Part shown: positions 1 to 5,183 of the stretch, piece after piece
How the letters are laid out: the number at the start of each line of letters is the position of its first letter
Position numbering within the stretch: the stretch's first letter is position 1
Assembly (NCBI RefSeq): GCF_900316895.1
Contig: NZ_ONER01000067.1
Location: forward strand, 1-8,563
From: an uncultured Methanobrevibacter sp.
Lineage (GTDB): Archaea; Methanobacteriota; Methanobacteria; Methanobacteriales; Methanobacteriaceae
Direction: 5' to 3'
Length of the DNA: 8,563 nt
The notes under the pieces: model-generated
Told to the model about the DNA's origin: nothing
The model's database searches: none
The model's input: the letters and a program-made list of their open reading frames with translations, nothing else
Program-made: the position numbers and the translations under genes

Positions 1-2
1 AT

Positions 3-80
3 TTCATGCCTAATAGTCAAGGAAAATCCACATATTATTATGAATGGAAATGCTTTGACGAAAAAATAGGCATGGCCTAA
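3..80 (+). CDS. C-terminal fragment of an unidentified protein, possibly a TnpB tail
   Basis: One plus-strand frame is open from the window edge to a TAA at 78-80 and gives about 25 residues ending in KIGMA. The fragment is rich in aromatic residues and lysine, with a single cysteine, and is too short to place by its own sequence. The only clue is context: one base after the stop begins a hairpin of the kind found at the right end of IS200/IS605-type elements, where the tnpB reading frame normally stops just inside the element. I infer a TnpB tail, but an unrelated protein whose gene ends here is equally compatible with the residues. The 5' part lies outside the window. Confidence 0.3.
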   Translation, partial: FMPNSQGKSTYYYEWKCFDEKIGMA

Positions 81-114
81 GAATCTCCGGCTTCTACAAT
101 CCGGAGAGGTTCAA
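81..114 (+). mobile_element. Probable right end of an IS200/IS605-type (TnpB) element
   Basis: Positions 84-90 (TCTCCGG) pair perfectly with 101-107 (CCGGAGA) around a 10-base loop. The outer GAA at 81-83 pairs with TTC at 110-112 across a two-base GG bulge. The hairpin ends in GGTTCAA with no T-run, so it is a poor transcription terminator. A GAA-stem-loop-stem-GG-TTCAA arrangement just after a stop codon is typical of the right ends of IS605-family and solo-tnpB elements, where it also forms the 3' part of the omega RNA scaffold. If so, the element ends near 114 and the bases from 115 onward are flanking target DNA. This is a pattern-based call; the transposase body and left end are not in view. 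Confidence 0.45.
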
Positions 115-118
115 ACAA

Positions 119-256
119 CATATAATTATTCTGATTAAAATGAAAAATTGTCAAAAAAGAGAAAGATTAACTCACATCAATAATTTTAAAAAACAGTCGA
201 ATATGTCAATTAACAGCACGGCGGCACCATGAACATGAGTACATTTTTCGAGGATA
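119..256. other. AT-rich intergenic stretch without a gene
   Basis: This lies between the transposon-like end and the stop codon of the zinc-ribbon gene. All frames are broken into very short pieces. It contains A-runs that would be U-runs in the minus-strand transcript (see the terminator entry) and a short GC-richer patch around 218-230 with no recognisable partner. I see nothing else in it. Confidence 0.6.
141..193 (-). terminator. T-rich termination zone for the zinc-ribbon gene
   Basis: Read on the minus strand downstream of the gene ending at 257, there are two T6 runs (complement of 188-193 and 153-158) and a T5 run nearby. Archaeal termination commonly needs only such U-rich stretches. 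No strong stem precedes them, so this is a plausible rather than a demonstrated terminator. Confidence 0.35.
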
Positions 257-496
257 TCACCACAAATCATCTATAATGTTTTCCAAATCCTCATCATCGA
301 TTCTTCCGTATTCCAAATCCTCTAAAGTATAGCAATAATTCTCCAATACCCTCTTTACTTCAGAGGCATCATAATCTCTGCCGTCGATGGTGACTGTTTC
401 ATCATCTTCCCCATCATCTTCTCCCATGTAGCAACATTCGGGACAATAAGGTTCGCCTTCATCAACCCATGAGCCGCATCGTGGACAGATTCCCAC
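257..496 (-). CDS. Small acidic zinc-ribbon protein
   Basis: A 79-residue protein with an N-terminal zinc ribbon: C4-x2-C7 and C18-x2-C21, followed directly by a third cysteine, C22. After the ribbon comes a strongly acidic linker (about residues 25-34). The helical tail contains a DGRDYDASEVKRVLE-like segment and ends in DDLW. No enzyme motif is visible. Small zinc-ribbon proteins of this sort are common in Methanobacteriales and usually have no assigned function; protein-protein or nucleic-acid contacts are possible. The start is GTG, supported by a GAGGTGAT ribosome binding site three bases upstream. The gene follows the C_GCAxxG_C_C gene by 13 bases on the same strand, so the two are probably cotranscribed. 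The fold is well supported; the role is unknown. Confidence 0.8.
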   Translation of the reverse strand: MGICPRCGSWVDEGEPYCPECCYMGEDDGEDDETVTIDGRDYDASEVKRVLENYCYTLEDLEYGRIDDEDLENIIDDLW

Positions 497-499
497 AAT

Positions 500-507
500 A
501 TCACCTC
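500..507 (-). promoter_or_regulatory. Strong ribosome binding site for the zinc-ribbon gene
   Basis: On the minus strand this reads GAGGTGAT, an eight-base match to the archaeal anti-Shine-Dalgarno sequence. It sits inside the 13-base gap between the two genes and fixes the GTG at 494-496 as the start codon. Confidence 0.75.
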
Positions 508-509
508 AA

Positions 510-935
510 TCAGATCAATTCCTCAAGAATCCTGGCTGCAGATTCAACCATTTTCGGACAGATTTCACTAAAGAGATTATTTTCCCTTGCATATCCAACG
601 CCTTCTTCAGTGCTGATGTCACAGTCGAGCAAATCCCTGCAGATATAAGAGCCGTTTTCAGATTCAAAATCATCCAGCAATCTTTTACACATCTCATTGC
701 TTTGGGGTTTGTCCTCCCCATACTTCAGGCCCAACACCATCAGTGCGCCGGTGCATGCTCCACATACTTCCGCTTTTCTCATTCCGCTTCCAAAGCAAGC
801 GCCTATTTTTAGGGCCTGCTCCTTTGAAAGCCCGAAATCCTCACTGAAGGCAGCAAATACTGCCTGTGAGCACACGTAACCATCTTCAAACAATTGAACC
901 GCATCTTCTATTCTAGTCATGTTAATTAATTTCAT
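510..935 (-). CDS. C_GCAxxG_C_C family cysteine-rich protein
   Basis: A 141-residue soluble protein with the spaced-cysteine signature of the C_GCAxxG_C_C family (TIGR01909 type). It has C22 in a YVCSQAV segment, a glycine-rich GACFGSGM stretch (C47), CGACTG at 58-63 followed by ALMVLGLKYG, C99 and C105 in a CRDLLDCD segment, and C126 in EICPKM. Length and order fit the family. Function is unsettled; the conserved cysteines suggest metal binding or redox work, and no membrane segment or signal peptide is seen. It is the first gene of a two-gene unit with the zinc-ribbon gene and is divergent from thioredoxin reductase, which agrees with a thiol-related role (inference). The start is uncertain: an in-frame ATG at 918-920 matches the usual MTRIEDAV-like beginning, and neither ATG has a clear ribosome binding site. 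Confidence 0.85.
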   Translation of the reverse strand: MKLINMTRIEDAVQLFEDGYVCSQAVFAAFSEDFGLSKEQALKIGACFGSGMRKAEVCGACTGALMVLGLKYGEDKPQSNEMCKRLLDDFESENGSYICRDLLDCDISTEEGVGYARENNLFSEICPKMVESAARILEELI

Positions 936-1004
936 TAAACATATATATTAAAATAACTAAATTAAAATTAATTTTAAATAAATAAATTAATTCGAGGAAA
1001 AAAC
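936..1004. promoter_or_regulatory. Divergent promoter region for trxB and the cysteine-rich gene
   Basis: These 69 bases are nearly all A and T. A CATATATATTA box at 940-950 is well placed for trxB, with transcription expected about 25 bases downstream and a leader holding the GAGG site at 994-997. TTTAAATA at 973-980 also matches the archaeal TATA consensus; read on the other strand it is a candidate box for the cysteine-rich gene. The near-symmetric AT boxes could serve either direction, so individual assignments are tentative. No clear operator repeat is visible. Confidence 0.5.
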
Positions 1005-1922
1005 ATGAATGAATATGACATCATTATTATCGGAGCAGGCCCGGGCGGACTGACAGCAGGAATCTATGCAGGCCGCCAAGGAACCAAAAATCTAATTATC
1101 GACAGGGATCTGGCCGGAGGACTGGGCCGTGAAGTTCCGGAAATGGAAAACTATCCTGGATTTGACAACATTTCTGGTCTGGAGCTCATTGAAAAGATGA
1201 AAGCCCAGGCAACCAAAAACTGCGATTTAAGGGAAATGGAAGAGGTTACTGAAATTACAAAAACAGATGGAGAATACAGGTTCACAGTGAAAACATCCAA
1301 GGACACCTACCAGTCAAAAGCAATAATCCTTGCAACAGGCAGTTCCCACAGACACCTTGAAGCCAAAGGAGAAGAGGAATTTAAGGGAAAAGGCGTAAGC
1401 TACTGTGCCACCTGTGACGGATTCTTCTTTGCAGGACGTGACATCATCATGGTCGGAGGCGGAAACAGCGCACTTCAGGAAGCGCTATACCTTAAAAACC
1501 TTGGCGCCAACGTCACAGTCGTTCACAGAAGAGATGAGTTCAGGGCTCAAAAGCACCTGCAGAATCAGATAAAGGAAGCTGAAATTCCAACAATACTCAA
1601 TGCCACAGTCGAAGAGATAAAAGGTGAAATGCTGGTTGAATCAGTTGTGTTAAAGGATACTAAAACCAATGAACTCAAAGAACTGCCTATAAATGGAATT
1701 TTCATTAGCGTAGGCTACATTCCCCACACTGAACTTGCAAAACAATTGGATATAAATCTGGATGAGTCAGGACACATAATCATAGATAAAAAACAGAAAA
1801 CCAATGTTGATTATGTCTATGCAATCGGCGATGTCTGTGTAGGCCTAAAACAGTGGGTTGTTGCATGCGGAGAGGGCGCAGTTGCCGCAACTTCCGCATT
1901 TGAAGATCTGCAAAATCAGTAG
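1005..1922 (+). CDS. trxB: Thioredoxin reductase (FAD-dependent)
   Basis: A 305-residue low-molecular-weight thioredoxin reductase, cytoplasmic, which passes reducing equivalents through FAD to a disulfide partner such as thioredoxin. The domains are in the usual order. The FAD-binding GAGPGG motif is at 10-15, ENYPGF follows at about 48-53, and an ATGS motif is at 110-113. The redox-active pair is C134-A-T-C137, followed by D138. A nucleotide-binding GGGNSA motif is at 151-156 with HRRDEFRA at 174-181, and the C-terminal FAD motif AIGDV is at 273-277. Length is normal for the family. The start ATG has a GAGG site seven bases upstream. HRRxxxR is the classic NADPH-binding signature, but some methanogen homologues are reported to use coenzyme F420, so the electron donor is not settled by sequence. 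No thioredoxin gene lies alongside. Its stop codon overlaps the miniprotein gene on the other strand. Confidence 0.95.
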   Translation: MNEYDIIIIGAGPGGLTAGIYAGRQGTKNLIIDRDLAGGLGREVPEMENYPGFDNISGLELIEKMKAQATKNCDLREMEEVTEITKTDGEYRFTVKTSKDTYQSKAIILATGSSHRHLEAKGEEEFKGKGVSYCATCDGFFFAGRDIIMVGGGNSALQEALYLKNLGANVTVVHRRDEFRAQKHLQNQIKEAEIPTILNATVEEIKGEMLVESVVLKDTKTNELKELPINGIFISVGYIPHTELAKQLDINLDESGHIIIDKKQKTNVDYVYAIGDVCVGLKQWVVACGEGAVAATSAFEDLQNQ

Positions 1923-2059
1923 CGTTGTTTTAAAAACATGTAAATAAAGAATGCAATGAGCAACACTACAATTACAGGCAGAAGCCACATAAATACCTTA
2001 AGCAACAATACTGCTGCTAATATAGCGATTATAATAAATATTAAATTTTGAAGTTCCAT
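1916..2059 (-). CDS. 47-residue hydrophobic membrane miniprotein
   Basis: The protein starts with MELQNLIF and consists of two hydrophobic stretches, about residues 6-20 and 23-42. They are separated by a single lysine near a W-L-L-P turn, and a basic KQRY tail follows. It would form a two-helix hairpin or one long membrane segment. No family is recognisable. The frame stays open upstream to a 108-residue version, but I chose this ATG because a perfect TTTATATA box lies at 2084-2091. That predicts transcription beginning only a few bases before the codon, so the upstream codons would not be transcribed. The last codons overlap the end of trxB by seven bases in convergent orientation. Hydrophobic content and a well-placed promoter support a real gene, but its small size leaves doubt. 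Confidence 0.6.
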   Translation of the reverse strand: MELQNLIFIIIAILAAVLLLKVFMWLLPVIVVLLIAFFIYMFLKQRY

Positions 2060-2083
2060 GTAATTCACATATATTCGATGTGA

Positions 2084-2091
2084 TATATAAA
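2084..2091 (-). promoter_or_regulatory. TATA box for the membrane miniprotein
   Basis: On the minus strand this reads TTTATATA, the archaeal consensus, preceded by an A-rich AAAG that could act as a BRE. Expected transcription start is about 2062-2064, giving an almost leaderless message for the ATG at 2057-2059. Confidence 0.6.
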
Positions 2092-2100
2092 CTTTAAGAG

Positions 2101-2122
2101 TTTTTTTTAATTTTTTGTTTTT
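2101..2122 (+). terminator. T-rich stretch, possible trxB terminator
   Basis: T8, T6 and T5 runs follow one another with only two or one bases between. U-rich runs of this sort end archaeal transcripts without needing a stem. The zone is about 180 bases beyond the trxB stop and lies just upstream of the guaAA promoter, so it would shield guaAA from read-through. No nearer terminator is seen. Confidence 0.4.
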
Positions 2123-2144
2123 GAAAATACTGATATTATAATAA

Positions 2145-2153
2145 CATATAATA
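2145..2153 (+). promoter_or_regulatory. Probable TATA box of the gua operon
   Basis: CATATAATA lies about 50 bases before the guaAA ATG in a very AT-rich region, which would give a leader of roughly 30 bases containing the GGAG site at 2191-2194. Several similar AT boxes lie nearby, so the exact box is uncertain. Confidence 0.4.
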
Positions 2154-2200
2154 AATAAAAAAACCAAAAATAATATTATTATATTTTGATGGAGCATAAC

Positions 2201-2758
2201 ATGACAATAATAGTAGTTAATAACAAAGGTCAATACAATCATAGAATCGCTAGAAGTTTACAATACCTTAAGATTCCATCTGAACTTGTCTCAAATGATT
2301 TAAGCATTGAAGAAATTGAAGCTAAAAATCCGATTGGGCTGATTTTAGGTGGAGGACCTTCCCTAGAAGGTGCAGGAAATAGTGAGGAATACATCAAACA
2401 TTTCGACATTCCGATTCTGGGAATCTGTCTTGGCCATCAATTGATTGCTAAAACATACGGTGGAGAAGTCACCACATCAGATACCGAAAGTTATGCTCAG
2501 GTTAAAATTAATATCAATAATGATGAAAACTTATTTAAAGGATTGGCTCCCGAAATGGATGTTTGGTCTTCTCATAAGGACGAAGTGAAAAGCATCCCTG
2601 AAGATTTTGAAATCCTGGCTAGTTCCACTTTATGTGATGTTGAATCCTTCAAGCATAAGGATAAGGATGTGTATGGAATCCAATTCCACCCTGAAGTACA
2701 TCACACTCCGAAAGGAGAAATAATATTTAAGAACTTTTATGAAATCTGTAAAAAATAG
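2201..2758 (+). CDS. guaAA: GMP synthetase, glutamine amidotransferase subunit
   Basis: A 185-residue class I glutamine amidotransferase. It hydrolyses glutamine and hands ammonia to the partner GuaAB, which aminates XMP to GMP in the cytoplasm. The catalytic triad is visible: C76 in GICLGHQ, with H163 and E165 in QFHPEVHH. Other family marks are NNKGQYNHRI near the start and LILGGGPS at about 48-55. Length fits the stand-alone archaeal subunit of about 190 residues; in bacteria this domain is fused to the synthetase. I chose the ATG at 2201 over the upstream TTG and ATG (2186, 2189). A GGAG sits six bases before it, and the archaeal family begins right before the IIVVNNKGQY strand. It is the first gene of the gua operon, eight bases ahead of the small acidic protein gene. 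Confidence 0.93.
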   Translation: MTIIVVNNKGQYNHRIARSLQYLKIPSELVSNDLSIEEIEAKNPIGLILGGGPSLEGAGNSEEYIKHFDIPILGICLGHQLIAKTYGGEVTTSDTESYAQVKININNDENLFKGLAPEMDVWSSHKDEVKSIPEDFEILASSTLCDVESFKHKDKDVYGIQFHPEVHHTPKGEIIFKNFYEICKK

Positions 2759-2766
2759 GTGTAATA

Positions 2767-3024
2767 ATGATTGATAATGCTGACGATTTAAGAGACAAGG
2801 CAAATGAATTTAAGACCGGATTGAAAAAGCAGTATGTAAACATCCCAATTGGCGATGAGGAATACGGCTTTAGAATCTCAGGTATTGGCCAAAAATCTGT
2901 TAAATTAGAAAAATATGTAAAATTTGACGACATATTCGAAGCCATTGAATCAGGAAACGACAATGGCCTTGAAGCCATGATCAAACAAATCATTGAAGAT
3001 TACGAAGAAGATGAAGAGGAATAA
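2767..3024 (+). CDS. Small acidic protein of unknown function inside the gua operon
   Basis: I do not recognise this 85-residue protein. It is soluble and acidic, with no cysteines. A helix-like N-terminus (about 1-20) is followed by a strand-rich centre with a YVNIPIGDEEYGFRI segment and a SVKLEKYVKFDDIFEAI segment. The C-terminus is helical and ends in a run of glutamates and aspartates. An AGGTG ribosome binding site overlaps the guaAA stop codon, five bases before the ATG. The guaAB start lies one base after this gene's stop, and the guaAB binding site AGAGGA lies in its last codons. The three genes are therefore tightly spaced and probably translationally coupled. A role with GMP synthetase is suggested only by position; it could equally be an unrelated passenger. 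Confidence 0.85.
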   Translation: MIDNADDLRDKANEFKTGLKKQYVNIPIGDEEYGFRISGIGQKSVKLEKYVKFDDIFEAIESGNDNGLEAMIKQIIEDYEEDEEE

Positions 3025-3025
3025 A

Positions 3026-3952
3026 ATGTTAAGCCCTAAAGAATTTATTGAAGATGCAATTCAAAAAATCAAAGACCAAATAGGTGATGAAAAAGCAATC
3101 ATCGCTTTATCTGGTGGAGTGGACAGTTCAGTATGTTCTGTACTTGTCCAAGAGGCTATCGGCGATAATTTAACTGCAGTATTTGTAGACCACGGTCTTT
3201 TAAGAGAAGGCGAAGTCGAACAAGTAACCAACACTTTCAAAGACAGGTTAAACTTTAAATTCGTTGACGCTTCTGATGAATTTATGGACCAGCTTGCAGG
3301 CGTTGAAGACCCTGAAGAAAAAAGGAAAATCATCGGAAGAGTATTCATCGAAGTATTTGAAAGAGAAGCAATCGAATCCGGTGCCAAATTCCTTGTTCAA
3401 GGAACCATCGCACCTGACTGGATTGAAACAAAAGGCGAAATCAAATCCCACCACAACCTTGCCCTTCCAAGCGGAATGGAACTGGAATTGTGCGAACCTA
3501 TCCGTGACCTCTACAAGGATGAAGTAAGGGAAATCGGAGACGAATTAGGATTACCTGCAACCACCGTTTACAGACAACCTTTCCCAGGGCCTGGACTCGG
3601 TGTTCGTGTTGTTGGAGATTTAACAAGAGAAAATGTTGAAATCTGCAGAAAAGCAAACAAAATCGTTTGCGATGAAATTGAAGCTGCAGGAATTGATAAG
3701 GACGTATGGCAATACTTTGCAGTATTGACCGACACCAAAGTTACCGGTGTGAAAGGAGACCAAAGAGACTTCGGATACCTTGTTATAGTCAGAGTGGTTA
3801 ATTCAATTGATGCCATGACCGCATCAGTTGCCGAACTTCCTTGGGAAGTCGTTCAAACCATTTCAAAAAGAATCACTTCCGAAATTTCAGAAGTTACCCA
3901 TGTCGCTTTATCAATTAGTGACAAACCACCTGCAACCATCGAATTCTGTTAA
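3026..3952 (+). CDS. guaAB: GMP synthetase, ATP-pyrophosphatase (XMP-aminating) subunit
   Basis: A 308-residue synthetase subunit that adenylates XMP with ATP and replaces the AMP with ammonia supplied by GuaAA. The N-terminal half is the PP-loop ATP-pyrophosphatase domain with SGGVDSS at 29-35, VDHGLLR at about 54-60 and QGTIAPDWIE at about 125-134. KSHHN follows at 140-144. The C-terminal dimerisation domain contains FPGPGLGVRVVGD at 186-198 and ends in KPPATIEFC. Length equals that of known archaeal GuaAB proteins. An in-frame ATG at 2993 would extend it by eleven lysine-rich residues into the previous gene. The ATG at 3026 has AGAGGA just upstream and gives the family's normal length. A stem-loop terminator begins at its stop codon, so it is the last gene of the operon. 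Confidence 0.95.
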   Translation: MLSPKEFIEDAIQKIKDQIGDEKAIIALSGGVDSSVCSVLVQEAIGDNLTAVFVDHGLLREGEVEQVTNTFKDRLNFKFVDASDEFMDQLAGVEDPEEKRKIIGRVFIEVFEREAIESGAKFLVQGTIAPDWIETKGEIKSHHNLALPSGMELELCEPIRDLYKDEVREIGDELGLPATTVYRQPFPGPGLGVRVVGDLTRENVEICRKANKIVCDEIEAAGIDKDVWQYFAVLTDTKVTGVKGDQRDFGYLVIVRVVNSIDAMTASVAELPWEVVQTISKRITSEISEVTHVALSISDKPPATIEFC

Positions 3953-3992
3953 AAATACTGGAATCCGGTATTTTTAATTTTTTACTTTTTTT
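3952..3992 (+). terminator. Stem-loop terminator of the gua operon
   Basis: AAAATACTGG at 3952-3961 pairs with CCGGTATTTT at 3965-3974 (ten base pairs including one T-G wobble) around a three-base AAT loop. T6 and T7 runs follow at once. This is a complete intrinsic-type terminator placed directly on the guaAB stop codon. Confidence 0.75.
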
Positions 3993-4001
3993 AGAATAAT
4001 T

Positions 4002-5183
4002 ATGAAAACCACAAAAAATGCATATCTAGCCAAACTGACAGAACAAATCCAGATGAAATCTGTCAAGGTAGGCAAAAACCTGGAAGGAACAACACCCCCA
4101 TCAGTCTTCATCGGCAGATGGTCCTATCCAAAGGTATATGCAGGCCCCATGATGAGCTCCCAAATGGGCGATACACATATCATGGACTCTCCGGAAGAGT
4201 GGCTTGGACAAAACAAAACCCAGGAGGAAATCATAAACTACAGGATGAACCTCGTAAGGGGAAAGCAGCTGATTAAGATTGATGATTTGGAAAACCCTTT
4301 TGTCGAAAAGCTTCAGGACATTTCACTTGCATCCAAATCAATCGACAGCGAAGCGACATTCGGAAAAAGACCAAGGGGATCCATGCTTTCAGAGGACAGC
4401 ATGCCTCACGGACCAAGTGCAGTCATCGAGAAATTTGACATAGACGCCGTCAGATGGGACAAACAATTAGAAAAGACATTCTATGATACCGACTTGAAGG
4501 CGACTGAAGCCGTATTGAACCTGCACAACAAGGACGTTCCATTTTCTGCAATGCAAAAGGCATTTTCTGTAGGTGCAATAGGAACCAAAAACAACAGAAA
4601 ACTTGTTCCGACACGCTGGTCAATCACTGCATGCGATTCCACACTGGCGGATGAATTTCTAAAGGAAGTTAGAAAATTTGAAATACTGGACACATACAGG
4701 GTCTTTGAATTCGGAGCCCTGAACAATTATTATGTAATCATCCTGACTCCCGGCGAATGGGAATACGAATGGTATGAGGCATTCATCAAATTGATGAGAA
4801 ACGAAGAGTTGATCTTTTCAGATTATGAAACCAACGGCGGCAAAAAGGAGTACTCCATCGTTGGAGGCTGCTACTATACCGCTAAAATGGCGGTCCTGGA
4901 TTACCTGATGAAGATAAAAAGGCAATCAGGATTAATTATATTGAGAGAAGCCTATGACGGATATGTTCCGCTGGGCGTTTTCAATGTCCGTGAAAACATT
5001 AAGGAAGCCATGCTGCAGCCGTATCTGGAATTTGAAACATTGGAAAAATGTCTGGAATATGCGGGAACCAAGCTGAAAATACCGATAAGCAGATATGTCA
5101 AGCAGGGCACACTGCTCAATGAGATGCTTCACACAAAACAGACTACCCTCGATATGTACTTTAAAAGTGAAAACAATGTTTAA
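4002..5183 (+). CDS. nreA: Nre-family DNA repair protein (NreA)
   Basis: A 393-residue archaeal Nre protein. The family takes part in DNA damage repair and works with the sliding clamp PCNA. The N-terminal Nre domain shows TPPSVFIGRWSYPKVYAGPM at about 30-49, then a DSPEEW motif. The middle holds FGKRPRGS and MPHGPSA segments, and later VPTRWSITACDSTLAD. The C-terminal domain carries EAYDGYVPLGVFNVREN. The extreme C-terminus has QTTLDMYF at 380-387, which matches a PCNA-interacting (PIP) box. No cysteine pairs occur in the first 200 residues, so the N-terminal zinc finger described in some Nre proteins is absent. The start is the first ATG; no ribosome binding site is visible before it, only a T-rich stretch after the gua terminator. 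Its end overlaps the next gene by eight bases, implying coupled translation. Confidence 0.9.
   Translation: MKTTKNAYLAKLTEQIQMKSVKVGKNLEGTTPPSVFIGRWSYPKVYAGPMMSSQMGDTHIMDSPEEWLGQNKTQEEIINYRMNLVRGKQLIKIDDLENPFVEKLQDISLASKSIDSEATFGKRPRGSMLSEDSMPHGPSAVIEKFDIDAVRWDKQLEKTFYDTDLKATEAVLNLHNKDVPFSAMQKAFSVGAIGTKNNRKLVPTRWSITACDSTLADEFLKEVRKFEILDTYRVFEFGALNNYYVIILTPGEWEYEWYEAFIKLMRNEELIFSDYETNGGKKEYSIVGGCYYTAKMAVLDYLMKIKRQSGLIILREAYDGYVPLGVFNVRENIKEAMLQPYLEFETLEKCLEYAGTKLKIPISRYVKQGTLLNEMLHTKQTTLDMYFKSENNV

Noticed and set aside
81..114. Reading the left-edge hairpin as an intrinsic terminator
   Set aside because: No T-run follows the stem; the GGTTCAA end suits a transposon right end better.
697..879. 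Plus-strand frame opposite the cysteine-rich gene
   Set aside because: Antisense shadow of a clear family member, with no promoter or ribosome binding site.
2101..2200. Riboswitch or attenuator ahead of the gua operon
   Set aside because: The leader is short and nearly pure A and T; no stable stems or purine-riboswitch core can be drawn.
2060..2242. Upstream extension of the miniprotein frame to 108 residues
   Set aside because: The extension crosses a consensus TATA box at 2084-2091 and the guaAA leader and start, so it would not be transcribed from the visible promoter.
2993..3025. Earlier in-frame ATG for guaAB
   Set aside because: It would overlap the preceding gene by 32 bases and add a lysine-rich tail; the ATG at 3026 has AGAGGA upstream and gives the usual family length.
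3061..3454. Minus- and plus-strand frames of 68-108 codons inside guaAB
   Set aside because: They lie wholly within a well-supported gene, lack ribosome binding sites and have no domain pattern.
5095..5175. Earlier in-frame ATG for the DegT-like gene
   Set aside because: The extra 27 residues are simply nreA read in another frame; the ATG at 5176 has a GTGA site and a short overlap.
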